Shown here: positions 25,711 to 33,703 of the stretch, one piece after another
Layout of the letters: each line of letters opens with the position of its first letter
How positions within the stretch are numbered: the stretch's first letter is position 1
Assembly: GCF_016653615.1 (NCBI RefSeq)
Contig: NZ_CP067393.1
Coordinates: 1,379,673 to 1,443,672 of the forward strand
Direction: 5' to 3'
From: Entomomonas asaccharolytica
GTDB taxonomy: Bacteria; Pseudomonadota; Gammaproteobacteria; Pseudomonadales; Pseudomonadaceae
Length of the DNA stretch: 64,000 bases
The notes under the pieces: generated by a model
What the model was told of the DNA's origin: nothing
The model's database searches: none
Seen by the model: the letters and a program-made list of their open reading frames with translations, nothing else
Made by a program: the position numbers and the translations under genes

Positions 25711-25764
25711 TAGGGTATGTAATTACCCTTGGGTACATTCATACCCATTTTTTAGGAGTATGTA
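25711..25764 (+). promoter_or_regulatory. Leader switch L11
   Basis: Hairpin AGGGTA/TACCCT (25712-29). ACATTCATACCC (25735-46) pairs over ten bases with one bulge to GTATGTAATGT, covering ribosome site and start codon (25755-68), and over seven with GGGTATG in the hairpin. Confidence 0.6.
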
Positions 25765-26085
25765 ATGTGTACTAATGATAAAAGATTAATTATTGCCTTA
25801 TCCAATGGACATGACCTAGATGGAGAGCTTGTTGTAGACGAATGTGTACTTAAGGGTGTTAAACATATTTCATTTAACTATATGTTTGATACAGACAGTA
25901 CCATAACAGTGCAATTTGATTCTGAAGAATCCTTTCAAGAGGCCTTAAAGCTGACTGATTGGAGGTTGTCTTTGAATCATAATCACAGTCTAGGTATTAA
26001 TTGTGCTGAAGGTGGGGTAAGAATAGCTAATATTGTTTATGAAAAAATAGATGTATTACTTGATACTCAAGGAGCTACATCATGA
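25765..26085 (+). CDS. ~100-aa accessory protein, first gene of the duplicate pair
   Basis: A 106-residue protein paralogous to that at 25063: LVVDECVLKGVKHISFNY, TVQFDSEESFQEALKLTDWR and a terminal VYEKIDVLLD block occupy the same order. It starts at the ATG inside the L11 structure. Its stop overlaps the start of the next gene (ATGA). Function unknown; sequence divergence between the duplicates is large, so the duplication is not recent. Confidence 0.6.
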   Translation: MCTNDKRLIIALSNGHDLDGELVVDECVLKGVKHISFNYMFDTDSTITVQFDSEESFQEALKLTDWRLSLNHNHSLGINCAEGGVRIANIVYEKIDVLLDTQGATS

Positions 26086-26399
26086 TTGTTTTTAAGCAAA
26101 GCAATAAAAAACTAAAACCTTATCGTTTAAGGTTTTATGGTTGTCAGGATAAACATGATCAGGATAAAGAAATTATTATTGAAGGTGTTATAAGACACTT
26201 ATCTTATGTGGATTATAAAAACCACTATATCAATGTTAGTTTCCTTAATCTAGATTGGTATCTATTAGGACTTGAAGTATTAAGTTTTAATCCTTTAAGT
26301 TCTGATGCGCTGCCTAATACATTAGTTGGCATATTTGATCGTAGAAAAGGTGGTTATTTTATTAAAGGCCAATATTTTAAGTATTTGGAGCAAAAATAA
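26082..26399 (+). CDS. ~100-aa accessory protein, second gene of the duplicate pair
   Basis: A 105-residue protein paralogous to that at 25385, with LRFYGCQDKHD, the shared EIIIEGVI strand and the closing GYFIKGQYFKYLEQK. It is translationally coupled to the preceding gene through an ATGA overlap, with no leader of its own. No recognised domain or membrane segment. Confidence 0.6.
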   Translation: MIVFKQSNKKLKPYRLRFYGCQDKHDQDKEIIIEGVIRHLSYVDYKNHYINVSFLNLDWYLLGLEVLSFNPLSSDALPNTLVGIFDRRKGGYFIKGQYFKYLEQK

Positions 26400-26435
26400 C
26401 GACAGCTGATCATTAAGCTACAACTTAAACCTACA

Positions 26436-26487
26436 GGGTATGAAAGTACCCAAGGGTTAATTCATACCCTTTTAACAGGAGTATGAA
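26436..26487 (+). promoter_or_regulatory. Leader switch L12
   Basis: Hairpin GGGTA/TACCC (26436-51). TTCATACCC (26461-69) is complementary to GGGTATGAA in the hairpin (nine perfect pairs) and to GTATGAA (26481-87) next to the start codon. Confidence 0.6.
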
Positions 26488-26784
26488 ATGCAAATAAGTC
26501 TTTTTAGTGGTTATTTTCCTCCAGAGGACGATGACGAAGAACAACTAAAAGAAGGGCCAGTAGTTAAAAATATCGTAAAAATGGATTACATGATTACGGT
26601 AGGTTTAGCAGTTTGGTTTAGTAATTTAACCGATCTTGAAATTGCATCTCAACAAACAGGGTGGCCTAGAGATAGCGAAGAACTTTGTTTAATCGTGCAA
26701 GAATTCTATGATCAAATTGTTATTAAAGACAGAGAAACAGACGAAGTAACTTATTACGAACGTCTTTTTATACACGAAAATTAA
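26488..26784 (+). CDS. Acidic hypothetical protein
   Basis: A 98-residue acidic protein with a Glu/Asp-rich N-terminus (FPPEDDDEEQLKE) and a core ITVGLAVWFSNLTDLEIASQQTGW that loosely recalls the strand-helix-W pattern of the ~100-aa family in the preceding genes. Start fixed by leader L12 (AGGA ribosome site). No domain recognised. Confidence 0.5.
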   Translation: MQISLFSGYFPPEDDDEEQLKEGPVVKNIVKMDYMITVGLAVWFSNLTDLEIASQQTGWPRDSEELCLIVQEFYDQIVIKDRETDEVTYYERLFIHEN

Positions 26785-26791
26785 TTTAAAT

Positions 26792-26867
26792 CCCACAGGG
26801 TATGAACAATACCCTATGGGAGTACTGTGTTCATACCTTGTTTTTCTTATTTTTTGGAGAAACAACA
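26792..26867 (+). promoter_or_regulatory. Leader switch L13
   Basis: Hairpin CCCACAGGGTAT/ATACCCTATGGG (26792-820). TGTTCATACC (26828-37) is a perfect 10-bp match to GGTATGAACA (26799-808) inside the hairpin; pairing with the ribosome-site region (GGAGAAACA) is weak, unlike in the other leaders. Confidence 0.55.
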
Positions 26868-29210
26868 ATGAACACAGCAATACAAAACATACCAGGTAAG
26901 GGACTAGTACAAGATTTAAGCGTATTTATTAATACGTTTAAAGGGCAGTTACTAGACTCACTAGGACAATCTAATCCACCTGTGTACACACCTGAAAAAG
27001 CCAATCCTATTCGTCAAGCGATTATGGATAACCTTATTCGTCAGCCATTCCCTGCCCAAGCAGAGATAGTGCAAGCAGTTTGTGCACTGTTAATAGACAG
27101 CAACGAACCTGCGGCTATTATCAATGCAGAAATGGGGACTGGTAAGACAATGATGGCTATTGCGATTGCAGCGGTATTATTTGCTGAAGGCTATAAACGA
27201 TCACTGGTTATATCACCACCCCATTTAGTTTATAAATGGCGACGTGAAATACTAGAAACAGTACCTCATGCCAAAGTATGGGTATTGAATGGTCCAGATA
27301 CATTAGCAAAGCTTCTACAAGCGAGAGAGGCTTTAAAGGTAAAAAGTGAAGATGTACCAGAATTTTACATTCTAGGTCGTGTCAGAATGCGTATGGGCTA
27401 CCATTGGAAACCTGTATGTAAAAATGGACGATTTGTAGAGCGTTATCTGGATGAAGATTCACAAAAGACCTTTACAAAAATAAGACCAGCAGCCTGTTGC
27501 CCAGACTGTTTTAGTCACATCATTAATCCAAAATCAGAACAACCTTACACACCTGAAGAGTTTTGTGAGATCAAAAATCAACAACAGTGTGAAAGTTGTG
27601 GTAGTAAGCTTTGGACATTAATGAATGGTAAAAAAGTTGAGCATAAGCAAGCTGACTCAGAAGCTGAAGAAATCGAGCAACAAGATTTTCGGAAGCAACT
27701 GGTTAAAGAAATGTGCAAAATCCCTACGATTGGTACTGCAACAGCTAACAAACTTATTAATACGTTTGGAACTGATTTTATTGCAGAAATGCTCGTAGAC
27801 AATGTACATAACTTTATTAACTTAATGGATGAAAAAGGTGACTTAATCTTTAATGATAGCCAAGCAGTCCGTATGGAGCGAGCTTTAGGGAAAATAGAGT
27901 TTAGTTTTGGGCAAGGTGGATACCAAGCTTCAGAATTTATTAAACGCTATCTACCTCAAGACTACTTTCATCTACTGATCGTGGACGAAGGGCATGAGTA
28001 CAAAAATGAAGGATCTGCACAAGGTCAAGCTATGGGAGTACTGGCTAGTAAAGTAAAAAAAATACTGTTACTGACAGGTACACTCATGGGAGGCTATGCA
28101 TCAGATCTCTTTTACTTATTGTTCAGAGTTATTACGAGCAGAATGATTGAAGATGGGTACAAACCCAATGAGCGAGGTAGTTTAGCTACTGCCTCAACAG
28201 CATTCCAACGTGATCATGGCATATTAAAAGACATCTTTACTGAAAAACAAGGGGAAAGCCACAAGACAGCTAAGGGCAATAAAATGGTCCATAGAACGTC
28301 AAAGGCTCCTGGTTTTGGTCCTAAAGGTATTTTACGGTATGTACTACCTTTCACCGTTTTCTTGAAATTAAAGGAAATAGGGGGAGATATACTGCCAGAA
28401 TATACCGAGGAGTTTGTTGAAGTAGATATGACAGACGAACAACAAGACGCTTATAGCTACCTTGTTGGTACCTTAACTACCTTACTAAAAAAAGCATTAG
28501 CACGTGGGGATACCTCACTGCTAGGCGTAGTACTTAATACCTTACTAGCATGGCCTGATTGTTGTTTTAGAGAAGAAACAGTAACGCATCCTAGGGATAC
28601 AAACGATGATGGTACACCTAAAGTATTGGCAAAAGTAGAAAGCCTATTTACGCCAGTGAACATCATGCCCAAAGAAGCAGAACTGATTCGAATTTGCCGA
28701 GAGGAAAAAGCGAATAATCGAAGAGTCCTTGTGTACTCAACCTACACACAGACTAGAGATACAACGCATAGACTCAAGACTATTCTAGAACGAGAAGGTT
28801 TTAAGGTAGGTGTCTTAAAATGTAAGCCAGAGGAACGTGAAGACTGGATTTTGGCACGTGTAGAGGAGGGCATTGATGTACTTATCTGCAATCCAGAACA
28901 AGTTAAGACAGGCCTCGATTTACTGGACTTTCCTACTATTGTTTACATGCAAACAGGATTTAATGTTTACACCATGATGCAAGCAAGCAGAAGATCTTGG
29001 CGGATCGGGCAAACACAAGTTGTTAGAGTAATATTTTTAGGTTATAGGGATACGACACAGATAAACTGTTTAGAACTTATGGCCAAAAAAATAGCGGTTA
29101 CCCAAAGTACATCGGGCGACATACCAGACAGCGGTTTAGATTGCTTAAATCCAGATAGTGAGTCAGTAGAAATGGCATTAGCTAAACAGCTACTGGCAAA
29201 AGCTGCTTAA
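26868..29210 (+). CDS. SNF2/DEAD-like helicase
   Basis: A 780-residue superfamily 2 ATPase. Motif I AEMGTGKT lies near residue 87, the motif II box DEGH near residue 372, LLTGTLMGG (motif III) near 402, and the C-terminal lobe has QASRRSWRIGQ, the motif VI signature of SNF2-type enzymes. An insertion near residues 200-255 carries CPDC...CESC, a probable zinc-binding element. The start is the ATG at 26868 behind GGAGA; an upstream start within the leader is rejected. In related ICEs this helicase accompanies the DUF6094 methyltransferase; DNA remodelling or anti-restriction is plausible. Confidence 0.86.
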   Translation: MNTAIQNIPGKGLVQDLSVFINTFKGQLLDSLGQSNPPVYTPEKANPIRQAIMDNLIRQPFPAQAEIVQAVCALLIDSNEPAAIINAEMGTGKTMMAIAIAAVLFAEGYKRSLVISPPHLVYKWRREILETVPHAKVWVLNGPDTLAKLLQAREALKVKSEDVPEFYILGRVRMRMGYHWKPVCKNGRFVERYLDEDSQKTFTKIRPAACCPDCFSHIINPKSEQPYTPEEFCEIKNQQQCESCGSKLWTLMNGKKVEHKQADSEAEEIEQQDFRKQLVKEMCKIPTIGTATANKLINTFGTDFIAEMLVDNVHNFINLMDEKGDLIFNDSQAVRMERALGKIEFSFGQGGYQASEFIKRYLPQDYFHLLIVDEGHEYKNEGSAQGQAMGVLASKVKKILLLTGTLMGGYASDLFYLLFRVITSRMIEDGYKPNERGSLATASTAFQRDHGILKDIFTEKQGESHKTAKGNKMVHRTSKAPGFGPKGILRYVLPFTVFLKLKEIGGDILPEYTEEFVEVDMTDEQQDAYSYLVGTLTTLLKKALARGDTSLLGVVLNTLLAWPDCCFREETVTHPRDTNDDGTPKVLAKVESLFTPVNIMPKEAELIRICREEKANNRRVLVYSTYTQTRDTTHRLKTILEREGFKVGVLKCKPEEREDWILARVEEGIDVLICNPEQVKTGLDLLDFPTIVYMQTGFNVYTMMQASRRSWRIGQTQVVRVIFLGYRDTTQINCLELMAKKIAVTQSTSGDIPDSGLDCLNPDSESVEMALAKQLLAKAA

Positions 29211-29222
29211 TAAAACAACTTA

Positions 29223-29279
29223 CCCACTAGGGAGAAACTTCCCTGGTGGAAGTTTCTCCTTATTACTAGGAGAAAATAC
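29223..29279 (+). promoter_or_regulatory. Leader switch L14
   Basis: Hairpin CCCACTAGGGA/TCCCTGGTGG (29223-49). AAGTTTCTCC (29250-59) pairs ten perfect bases with GGAGAAACTT (29231-40) in the hairpin and seven with the ribosome site GGAGAAA (29269-75). Confidence 0.7.
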
Positions 29280-29978
29280 ATGTTAGATCTACCAAACACT
29301 GTGTATAACAGTGATTATACTAAGTTAGCCTATTTAATTGCACAAAGCTTAGCTGATCTGCGTTATTCATTGCCCAATGATGATCAACTTCTCAGTGTAA
29401 TTAAAAATTGTGATAGCTCAGTTGAAGTAGCACATGCTATTAACAAATACTACGTGTCACTACTAAATGAAGCATTGCTTAAAAGTGCAGGAACAGGTAA
29501 AGCTGCTGTTGCAACGCTATTAAATGTTCAATACTGGAAGCATGACGGAGATCCAAGTGGAGATCGTTGTAGTATCCATTTTTTACAGTACATGTTTGAA
29601 AATCCAACGAGAGAAGATATAAAAACATTCTGTAAATACATGGATTATTACATTTTAAACCTTCACTTAGGTGGTTTTAATGGTCATACAACCTTTTCAG
29701 TGACATTACCTCAAAAAGCTCTTAATCAGCTAACAGAGGAAAAACTGGATAGGTATATGTGTCCATTAATGTTTCGTAGTGGTGAAATAAATAGTCAGCC
29801 TACCATTACAGGCTATCTATTAGATGTTGGCCTTATGCGGCAACATGATACTGAAACTAAAAATCACTTTGGCTTTGTTCAAAGAACATTCGATGTGATT
29901 AAGGACTACAACCGATTTATTCTACATGCAGAAGATTTTTTACCTGATTATTTGATAATTAATCTAGCTGAAGAATAA
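29280..29978 (+). CDS. ~230-aa tandem accessory family, member 1
   Basis: A 232-residue soluble protein, the first of six consecutive paralogues. The shared layout is: an N-terminal helix with YxxLAxLIxxSLADL, a linker, a helix NKYYVSLLNEALL, a central block ending in a strand (CSIHFLQYMF), a helix region, the strand TTFSVTLPQKAL, then a C-terminal DFLPDYLIINL. It is the most divergent of the set, with an insertion of Gly/Asp around DGDPSGDRCS. No known domain; Gln/Asn/aromatic-rich and without membrane segments. Each gene of the array has its own leader. Confidence 0.6.
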   Translation: MLDLPNTVYNSDYTKLAYLIAQSLADLRYSLPNDDQLLSVIKNCDSSVEVAHAINKYYVSLLNEALLKSAGTGKAAVATLLNVQYWKHDGDPSGDRCSIHFLQYMFENPTREDIKTFCKYMDYYILNLHLGGFNGHTTFSVTLPQKALNQLTEEKLDRYMCPLMFRSGEINSQPTITGYLLDVGLMRQHDTETKNHFGFVQRTFDVIKDYNRFILHAEDFLPDYLIINLAEE

Positions 29979-29994
29979 AAAACTTTAACCAACA

Positions 29995-30063
29995 CCCATT
30001 GGGGATATTCCCCAGTGGAGTATCTCCAAGTTTATTACTAATTAACTAATGGAGATTATAAAA
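29995..30063 (+). promoter_or_regulatory. Leader switch L15
   Basis: Hairpin CCCATTGGGGA/TCCCCAGTGG (29995-30018). TATCTCC (30021-27) pairs with GGAGAT of the ribosome site (30051-56) or with GGGGATA (30001-07) in the hairpin. Confidence 0.65.
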
Positions 30064-30774
30064 ATGGCAATTTTTAATAGTGGTCAAATACTTGTAAGGT
30101 ATGGTGGTACGAGCCTAGCTAGTTACTTATATGAGTTTGTTTGTAAGATTGAGCGTAAATGTAAGGCCTATAGAGTTCCTACAATGACGGATCTTTTGAA
30201 TGAAGTAGTTGAGCATTCAAGGGATGAAATATCTTTAGCCCATAACATCAATCAATACATGATGGAACAAGCGGTTAAAGTTATTTACAGAAGTATTAAT
30301 CGTGATTGTAGAGATATTATAGAGCAACAGTTACAGGTTAATAAAAAATTTGATGCAACAAATCCTGAATTTGATAATTGTGAGTTTGTTTTTTTACATC
30401 ATCGGGTTCTAGGAACAAATGTAGAGTTATTAATAGAGCTTCAGAAGTATATTGAAGAATATGCAAAGAATCTTGTTAGTAACGGTATTCAAGCAAATGT
30501 GACTTTTTCACTCACCGTTCCACAACTGGTATTAGATAAGTTAAATAAGGGAGCTGTAAGTAAATATTTAGATCAGGTAACTAATCCGAATATTGAAAAC
30601 AAAACTATTCCTAATACCTATTTATTACGGTTGGGAGAGATGAGGCGAAAAAAAACACGAGAGCAGGGTGTTTATTGTTACCTTAAAGCAGCAGATATAC
30701 TTTGGGCACATAATGATAGTTATTGTGATGTCCCAGATGAAAATCCTGATTTTATAGTGTTAACAGTAAAGTAA
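30064..30774 (+). CDS. ~230-aa tandem accessory family, member 2
   Basis: A 236-residue paralogue of its neighbours: FVCKIERKCK in the first helix, INQYMMEQAVKVIYRSI, the strand CEFVFLHHRVL, NVTFSLTVPQLVLDKL and a final DENPDFIVLTVK. The start is ATG 30064 after L15; an ATG 15 bases upstream overlaps the ribosome site. More basic than the other members. Function unknown. Confidence 0.6.
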   Translation: MAIFNSGQILVRYGGTSLASYLYEFVCKIERKCKAYRVPTMTDLLNEVVEHSRDEISLAHNINQYMMEQAVKVIYRSINRDCRDIIEQQLQVNKKFDATNPEFDNCEFVFLHHRVLGTNVELLIELQKYIEEYAKNLVSNGIQANVTFSLTVPQLVLDKLNKGAVSKYLDQVTNPNIENKTIPNTYLLRLGEMRRKKTREQGVYCYLKAADILWAHNDSYCDVPDENPDFIVLTVK

Positions 30775-30797
30775 TGTTGTTCAATTAATTTTATACA

Positions 30798-30859
30798 CCC
30801 ATTGGGGAGATATTCCCCAATGGGGAGTATCTCCATTTTTTATTATTTTGGAGATTAAT
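30798..30859 (+). promoter_or_regulatory. Leader switch L16
   Basis: Hairpin CCCATTGGGGA/TTCCCCAATGGG (30798-824). TATCTCC (30828-34) pairs with GGAGATA (30806-12) in the hairpin (seven perfect) or ribosome site GGAGAT (30850-55). Confidence 0.65.
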
Positions 30860-31555
30860 ATGTCAAAAACAATAGCAAGAATTGTTGCTTTAGGTTATTC
30901 AGAACTAGCTAATGATCTATATGATTTTGTAAAAAGTCGGGGGCAATTACCTGATGAAGAAACAGTCCTACAGATACTTAAGGGTAGTACTGATTTTAAT
31001 GAAATAGGTAATCAGCTAAATCACGTATTCTTAGAATGTACCAGAGAAGCCTTATTAAATGCGGTGTCTCAGGAAAACAGAGAAAAAGTACGTGCCATGC
31101 TACTAATACGGGAAGATCTACACGAAGATTCTACTCAAGATCAGTTTGAAATTAGATTTTTAGATAGAACTTTAGGCTATGTAGATACTGCTGTATTAGA
31201 TGATTTCTATTTTTCATTACAAAGGTATGAGCGAGATTATCTAGCTAATAACCTTACAAGAAAAGTAACGTTTTCATTGGAGGCTCCTAATCAGTTGATT
31301 GATTCATTGTTAGCAATAGAGGGATTAAATACCTTTCTATATCAAACAGCAGTTGAACCAACGGATAACAGAGAACATGAAACTTACATTTTGCACCAAG
31401 GACTTATCAGGCAGTTATGGAGGTCACAGGAAGTTAGCTTTGAAAAGCTGTCACAGCTTCATAGCTTAATACGTCCCTATATGGGGAGATTAAGAGAGAA
31501 TTCTGTTACACATCCTTTTAATGCTGAATTTATTGTGATCAATGTAAAGGCTTAA
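30860..31555 (+). CDS. ~230-aa tandem accessory family, member 3
   Basis: A 231-residue protein very similar to member 4 (SKTIARIVALGYSELANDLYDFVKSRGQLPDEE versus AMETIVATGYSKLAEELYYFVKSLGKLPD). Also conserved are EALLNAVSQENREKV, QFEIRFLDRTLGY, KVTFSLEAPNQLIDSLLAIEGL and EFIVINVKA at the end. This pair is the most recent duplication of the array. Unknown function; the Gly-Tyr-Ser N-terminal motif and the terminal FIVINV strand are the best family signatures. Confidence 0.6.
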   Translation: MSKTIARIVALGYSELANDLYDFVKSRGQLPDEETVLQILKGSTDFNEIGNQLNHVFLECTREALLNAVSQENREKVRAMLLIREDLHEDSTQDQFEIRFLDRTLGYVDTAVLDDFYFSLQRYERDYLANNLTRKVTFSLEAPNQLIDSLLAIEGLNTFLYQTAVEPTDNREHETYILHQGLIRQLWRSQEVSFEKLSQLHSLIRPYMGRLRENSVTHPFNAEFIVINVKA

Positions 31556-31569
31556 TAAACCTTAAATAA

Positions 31570-31626
31570 CCCATTGGGGATACGTCCCCAATGGGGAGTA
31601 TCTCTAAATTTATTTTGGAGATAAAA
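31570..31626 (+). promoter_or_regulatory. Leader switch L17
   Basis: Hairpin CCCATTGGGGA/TCCCCAATGGGG (31570-96). GTATCTC (31598-604) pairs with GGGGATAC (31576-83) in the hairpin or with GGAGATA at the ribosome site (31617-23). Confidence 0.65.
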
Positions 31627-32319
31627 ATGTTAAAAGCAATGGAAACTATAGTGGCAACTGGCTATTCGAAATTAGCTGAAGAACTATATTACTTTGTGAA
31701 AAGTCTAGGGAAACTCCCTGATGGAAATGTAGTACTACGTATTTTAAACAGTGGTACTAGCATGAGTGATATAGGTAATAAGCTTAATTATCTTTTTTTG
31801 GAGGCTACAAAAGAGGCACTACTCAGTGGTGTATCTGATGAAAATCGAGAGAAGATAACTAAATTGCTAACATTAACCATTAATTTACAGGAAAACTCTA
31901 GGAAAGATAGCTTTCAAATTGGTTTTATGGGAACAATCGTAAGCCATGCAGATAGTGAAAGACTAGTAGAACTATATTACGCAATTAATAGATATGAAAA
32001 AGAGTTTTTAATTGCTGATTTAGAACCACAAGTATCATTCTCATTAGAGGCTTCTCAACAATTGATAGAGAAGTTGTTGGCAATAGATGGACTAGATAGT
32101 TATCTATTACAAACAACAGCAAAGCCTTGCGATAAGCAGGAGTTTGCTACTTATATTTTACAAACAGGACTTATTTATAAACTTTATCGTCAACGCAAGA
32201 ATACTTACCTAATACGCCAAGTTAAAGCTGTCTTTAACAAGTATTATCGTAAGAGCCATTGGAGATTAGCTCACTTTAGTAAAGCTAATTTCTATGTGAT
32301 TAACGTAAAAGAGAACTAA
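31627..32319 (+). CDS. ~230-aa tandem accessory family, member 4
   Basis: A 230-residue protein, closest to member 3 (EALLSGVSDENREKI, SFQIGFMGTIVSHADSE, VSFSLEASQQLIEKLLAIDGL, NFYVINVKEN). The C-terminal third is basic (YRQRKNTYLIRQVKAVFNKYYRK), unlike member 3, which could alter a binding surface. The start is set by the L17 ribosome site. No domain recognised. Confidence 0.6.
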   Translation: MLKAMETIVATGYSKLAEELYYFVKSLGKLPDGNVVLRILNSGTSMSDIGNKLNYLFLEATKEALLSGVSDENREKITKLLTLTINLQENSRKDSFQIGFMGTIVSHADSERLVELYYAINRYEKEFLIADLEPQVSFSLEASQQLIEKLLAIDGLDSYLLQTTAKPCDKQEFATYILQTGLIYKLYRQRKNTYLIRQVKAVFNKYYRKSHWRLAHFSKANFYVINVKEN

Positions 32320-32333
32320 GTTCTTAAACACAA

Positions 32334-32409
32334 CCCACTGGGGAAGCATTATTCCCTAGTGGGAATAGTGTTTCTCCAAATTAACTATTATTTATTTGGA
32401 GATTTTACT
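32334..32409 (+). promoter_or_regulatory. Leader switch L18
   Basis: Hairpin CCCACTGGGGAA/TTCCCTAGTGGG (32334-63). AGTGTTTCTCC (32367-77) can pair all eleven bases (with G-U) with GGGGAAGCATT (32340-50); TCTCCAAAT (32373-81) pairs perfectly with ATTTGGAGA (32394-402), the ribosome site. Confidence 0.7.
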
Positions 32410-33105
32410 ATGAGTCGTGTCATCGTGGCATTAACAGAAACTGGCTATTCACCTATTGCAGATAGTCTTTATGAGTATATTCAACTTCATGTAGATATGT
32501 TACCTGAAGAAGATGAAGTTATAGCGTTATTTAAAGAAAATGCAGGTAATTTATCAGAATATGGTCACAAGCTAAATAGATTGTTTATAGAGCGTGTACA
32601 ACATATTTTATTAAGTGGGGTATTTTCACCTAATAAAGAACAGGCTAAAAAATTACTAAGAGTTGAGGAAATTTTCTGTGAGGAAGATTCCAGTAAAGAT
32701 AGTTTTAAAATTAGCTTTGCTGGAATAACTTATCAAGATCCGACTACTGAAGAATTAGAAGCTCTTGATAAAATCATTGTAAATTATAGCCATACTTACT
32801 TACAGGGCAATGTAGAAGTAGCTAATACTTATACCTTATCAGTTCCTGCGGAAGTAGTGACTAAAATAAAAGAAATTGATACCGATGGTATTTGTGAGCA
32901 GATAGTTGATTACAGCTGTGGCGTATCCAGTACTCATATTATTGAGACAGGGTATCTACGAGAAAGTGGTGAAACATTAGGTCATCAGGCCCTTGAGTAC
33001 TATGACGCTATTTGGAAAATAATCAGTGATTATATTCCAAACTTTATGGAGATTAAGGGGCATAAGCCTGATTTTTTAGTTCTTTATGTATCCTATGCAG
33101 ATTAG
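32410..33105 (+). CDS. ~230-aa tandem accessory family, member 5
   Basis: A 231-residue acidic paralogue (SRVIVALTETGYSPIADSLYEYIQ; KLNRLFIERVQHILLSGV; SFKISFAGITYQD; NTYTLSVPAEVVTKIKEI; PDFLVLYVSYAD). It keeps every block of the family. Start ATG 32410 after L18. The next family member follows only 9 bases after its stop without a leader. Confidence 0.6.
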   Translation: MSRVIVALTETGYSPIADSLYEYIQLHVDMLPEEDEVIALFKENAGNLSEYGHKLNRLFIERVQHILLSGVFSPNKEQAKKLLRVEEIFCEEDSSKDSFKISFAGITYQDPTTEELEALDKIIVNYSHTYLQGNVEVANTYTLSVPAEVVTKIKEIDTDGICEQIVDYSCGVSSTHIIETGYLRESGETLGHQALEYYDAIWKIISDYIPNFMEIKGHKPDFLVLYVSYAD

Positions 33106-33114
33106 GGGGTATTT

Positions 33115-33525
33115 ATGAAAAATAAACTCTACTTTACACTGTGTCAACTAGAGGGTGCTCATATTGCACAAAATATCTATCCATTTTTGGTAGATTCAGG
33201 TCTTATTCCTGATGTTGAAGATACATTAGAGTTAATGTTTGATGCTTATTCAAGTGTTGAAGGTAAAATGACTACTGATGAAATGGCAGCATTTATGAAT
33301 GTAGACCTAAGAGAAAGACTAAAAACATACATTGAATGTCATTTAGTCCAAGTGGAGAACAGAGAAAAATTGAGGGAGGCATTAGTTTATGATGAATACA
33401 CTAATGTTAAAAATCCTAGTCAAGATCTGTTTTGTATATTTTTTCAAGGTAAAGGTTATAGTCCAACGGTTGAAAACATTGAAGCATTATGTAGAGCAAT
33501 CAATGAGTTTGAACAAGCAATATAA
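33115..33525 (+). pseudogene. ~230-aa tandem accessory family, truncated member 6
   Basis: A 136-residue protein with only the N-terminal half of the family (HIAQNIYPFLVDSGLIPDVED; ENREKLREALVYDEY; DLFCIFFQGKGYSPTVE). It stops at the helix INEFEQAI, where paralogues continue for about 95 residues to the TFSL and FIVINV blocks. The gap from the previous gene is 9 bases with no leader. It could be a functional short version, but a decayed copy is more likely; AT-rich unconserved DNA follows. Confidence 0.55.
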
Positions 33526-33703
33526 CTATTAACCATCTTTAAACATTTAACTTCTCCTATATACATAGAGATTTTATGATGAATGTCAGGAATTTTGATT
33601 TACTTATATCATATTTAAGAGAATACCATACTTTATCCAGTATCATATTCTATAGAGTATGATGCTTTTAAATTACTCTATTAAGGTGAAAATAAACTAA
33701 ACT
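33526..33703 (+). other. Decayed leader and short ORF after the tandem array
   Basis: CTTCTCC (33551-57) followed by AGAGA before an ATG (33576) looks like a degenerate copy of the leader's anti-ribosome-site/ribosome-site pair. The frame behind it codes for only 28 residues (33576-33662). An imperfect hairpin ATCATATTC/GAGTATGAT follows. It probably marks the eroded end of the array. Confidence 0.35.

Noticed and set aside
26802-26867. Longer N-terminus for the helicase (start at 26802)
   Set aside because: It would translate the leader hairpin; the ATG at 26868 has the ribosome site and matches the pattern of all other leader genes.
18932-32409. CRISPR or REP-type repeats in the accessory region
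   Set aside because: The hairpins are strictly tied to gene starts, oriented with the genes, and their sequence covaries with each ribosome site.
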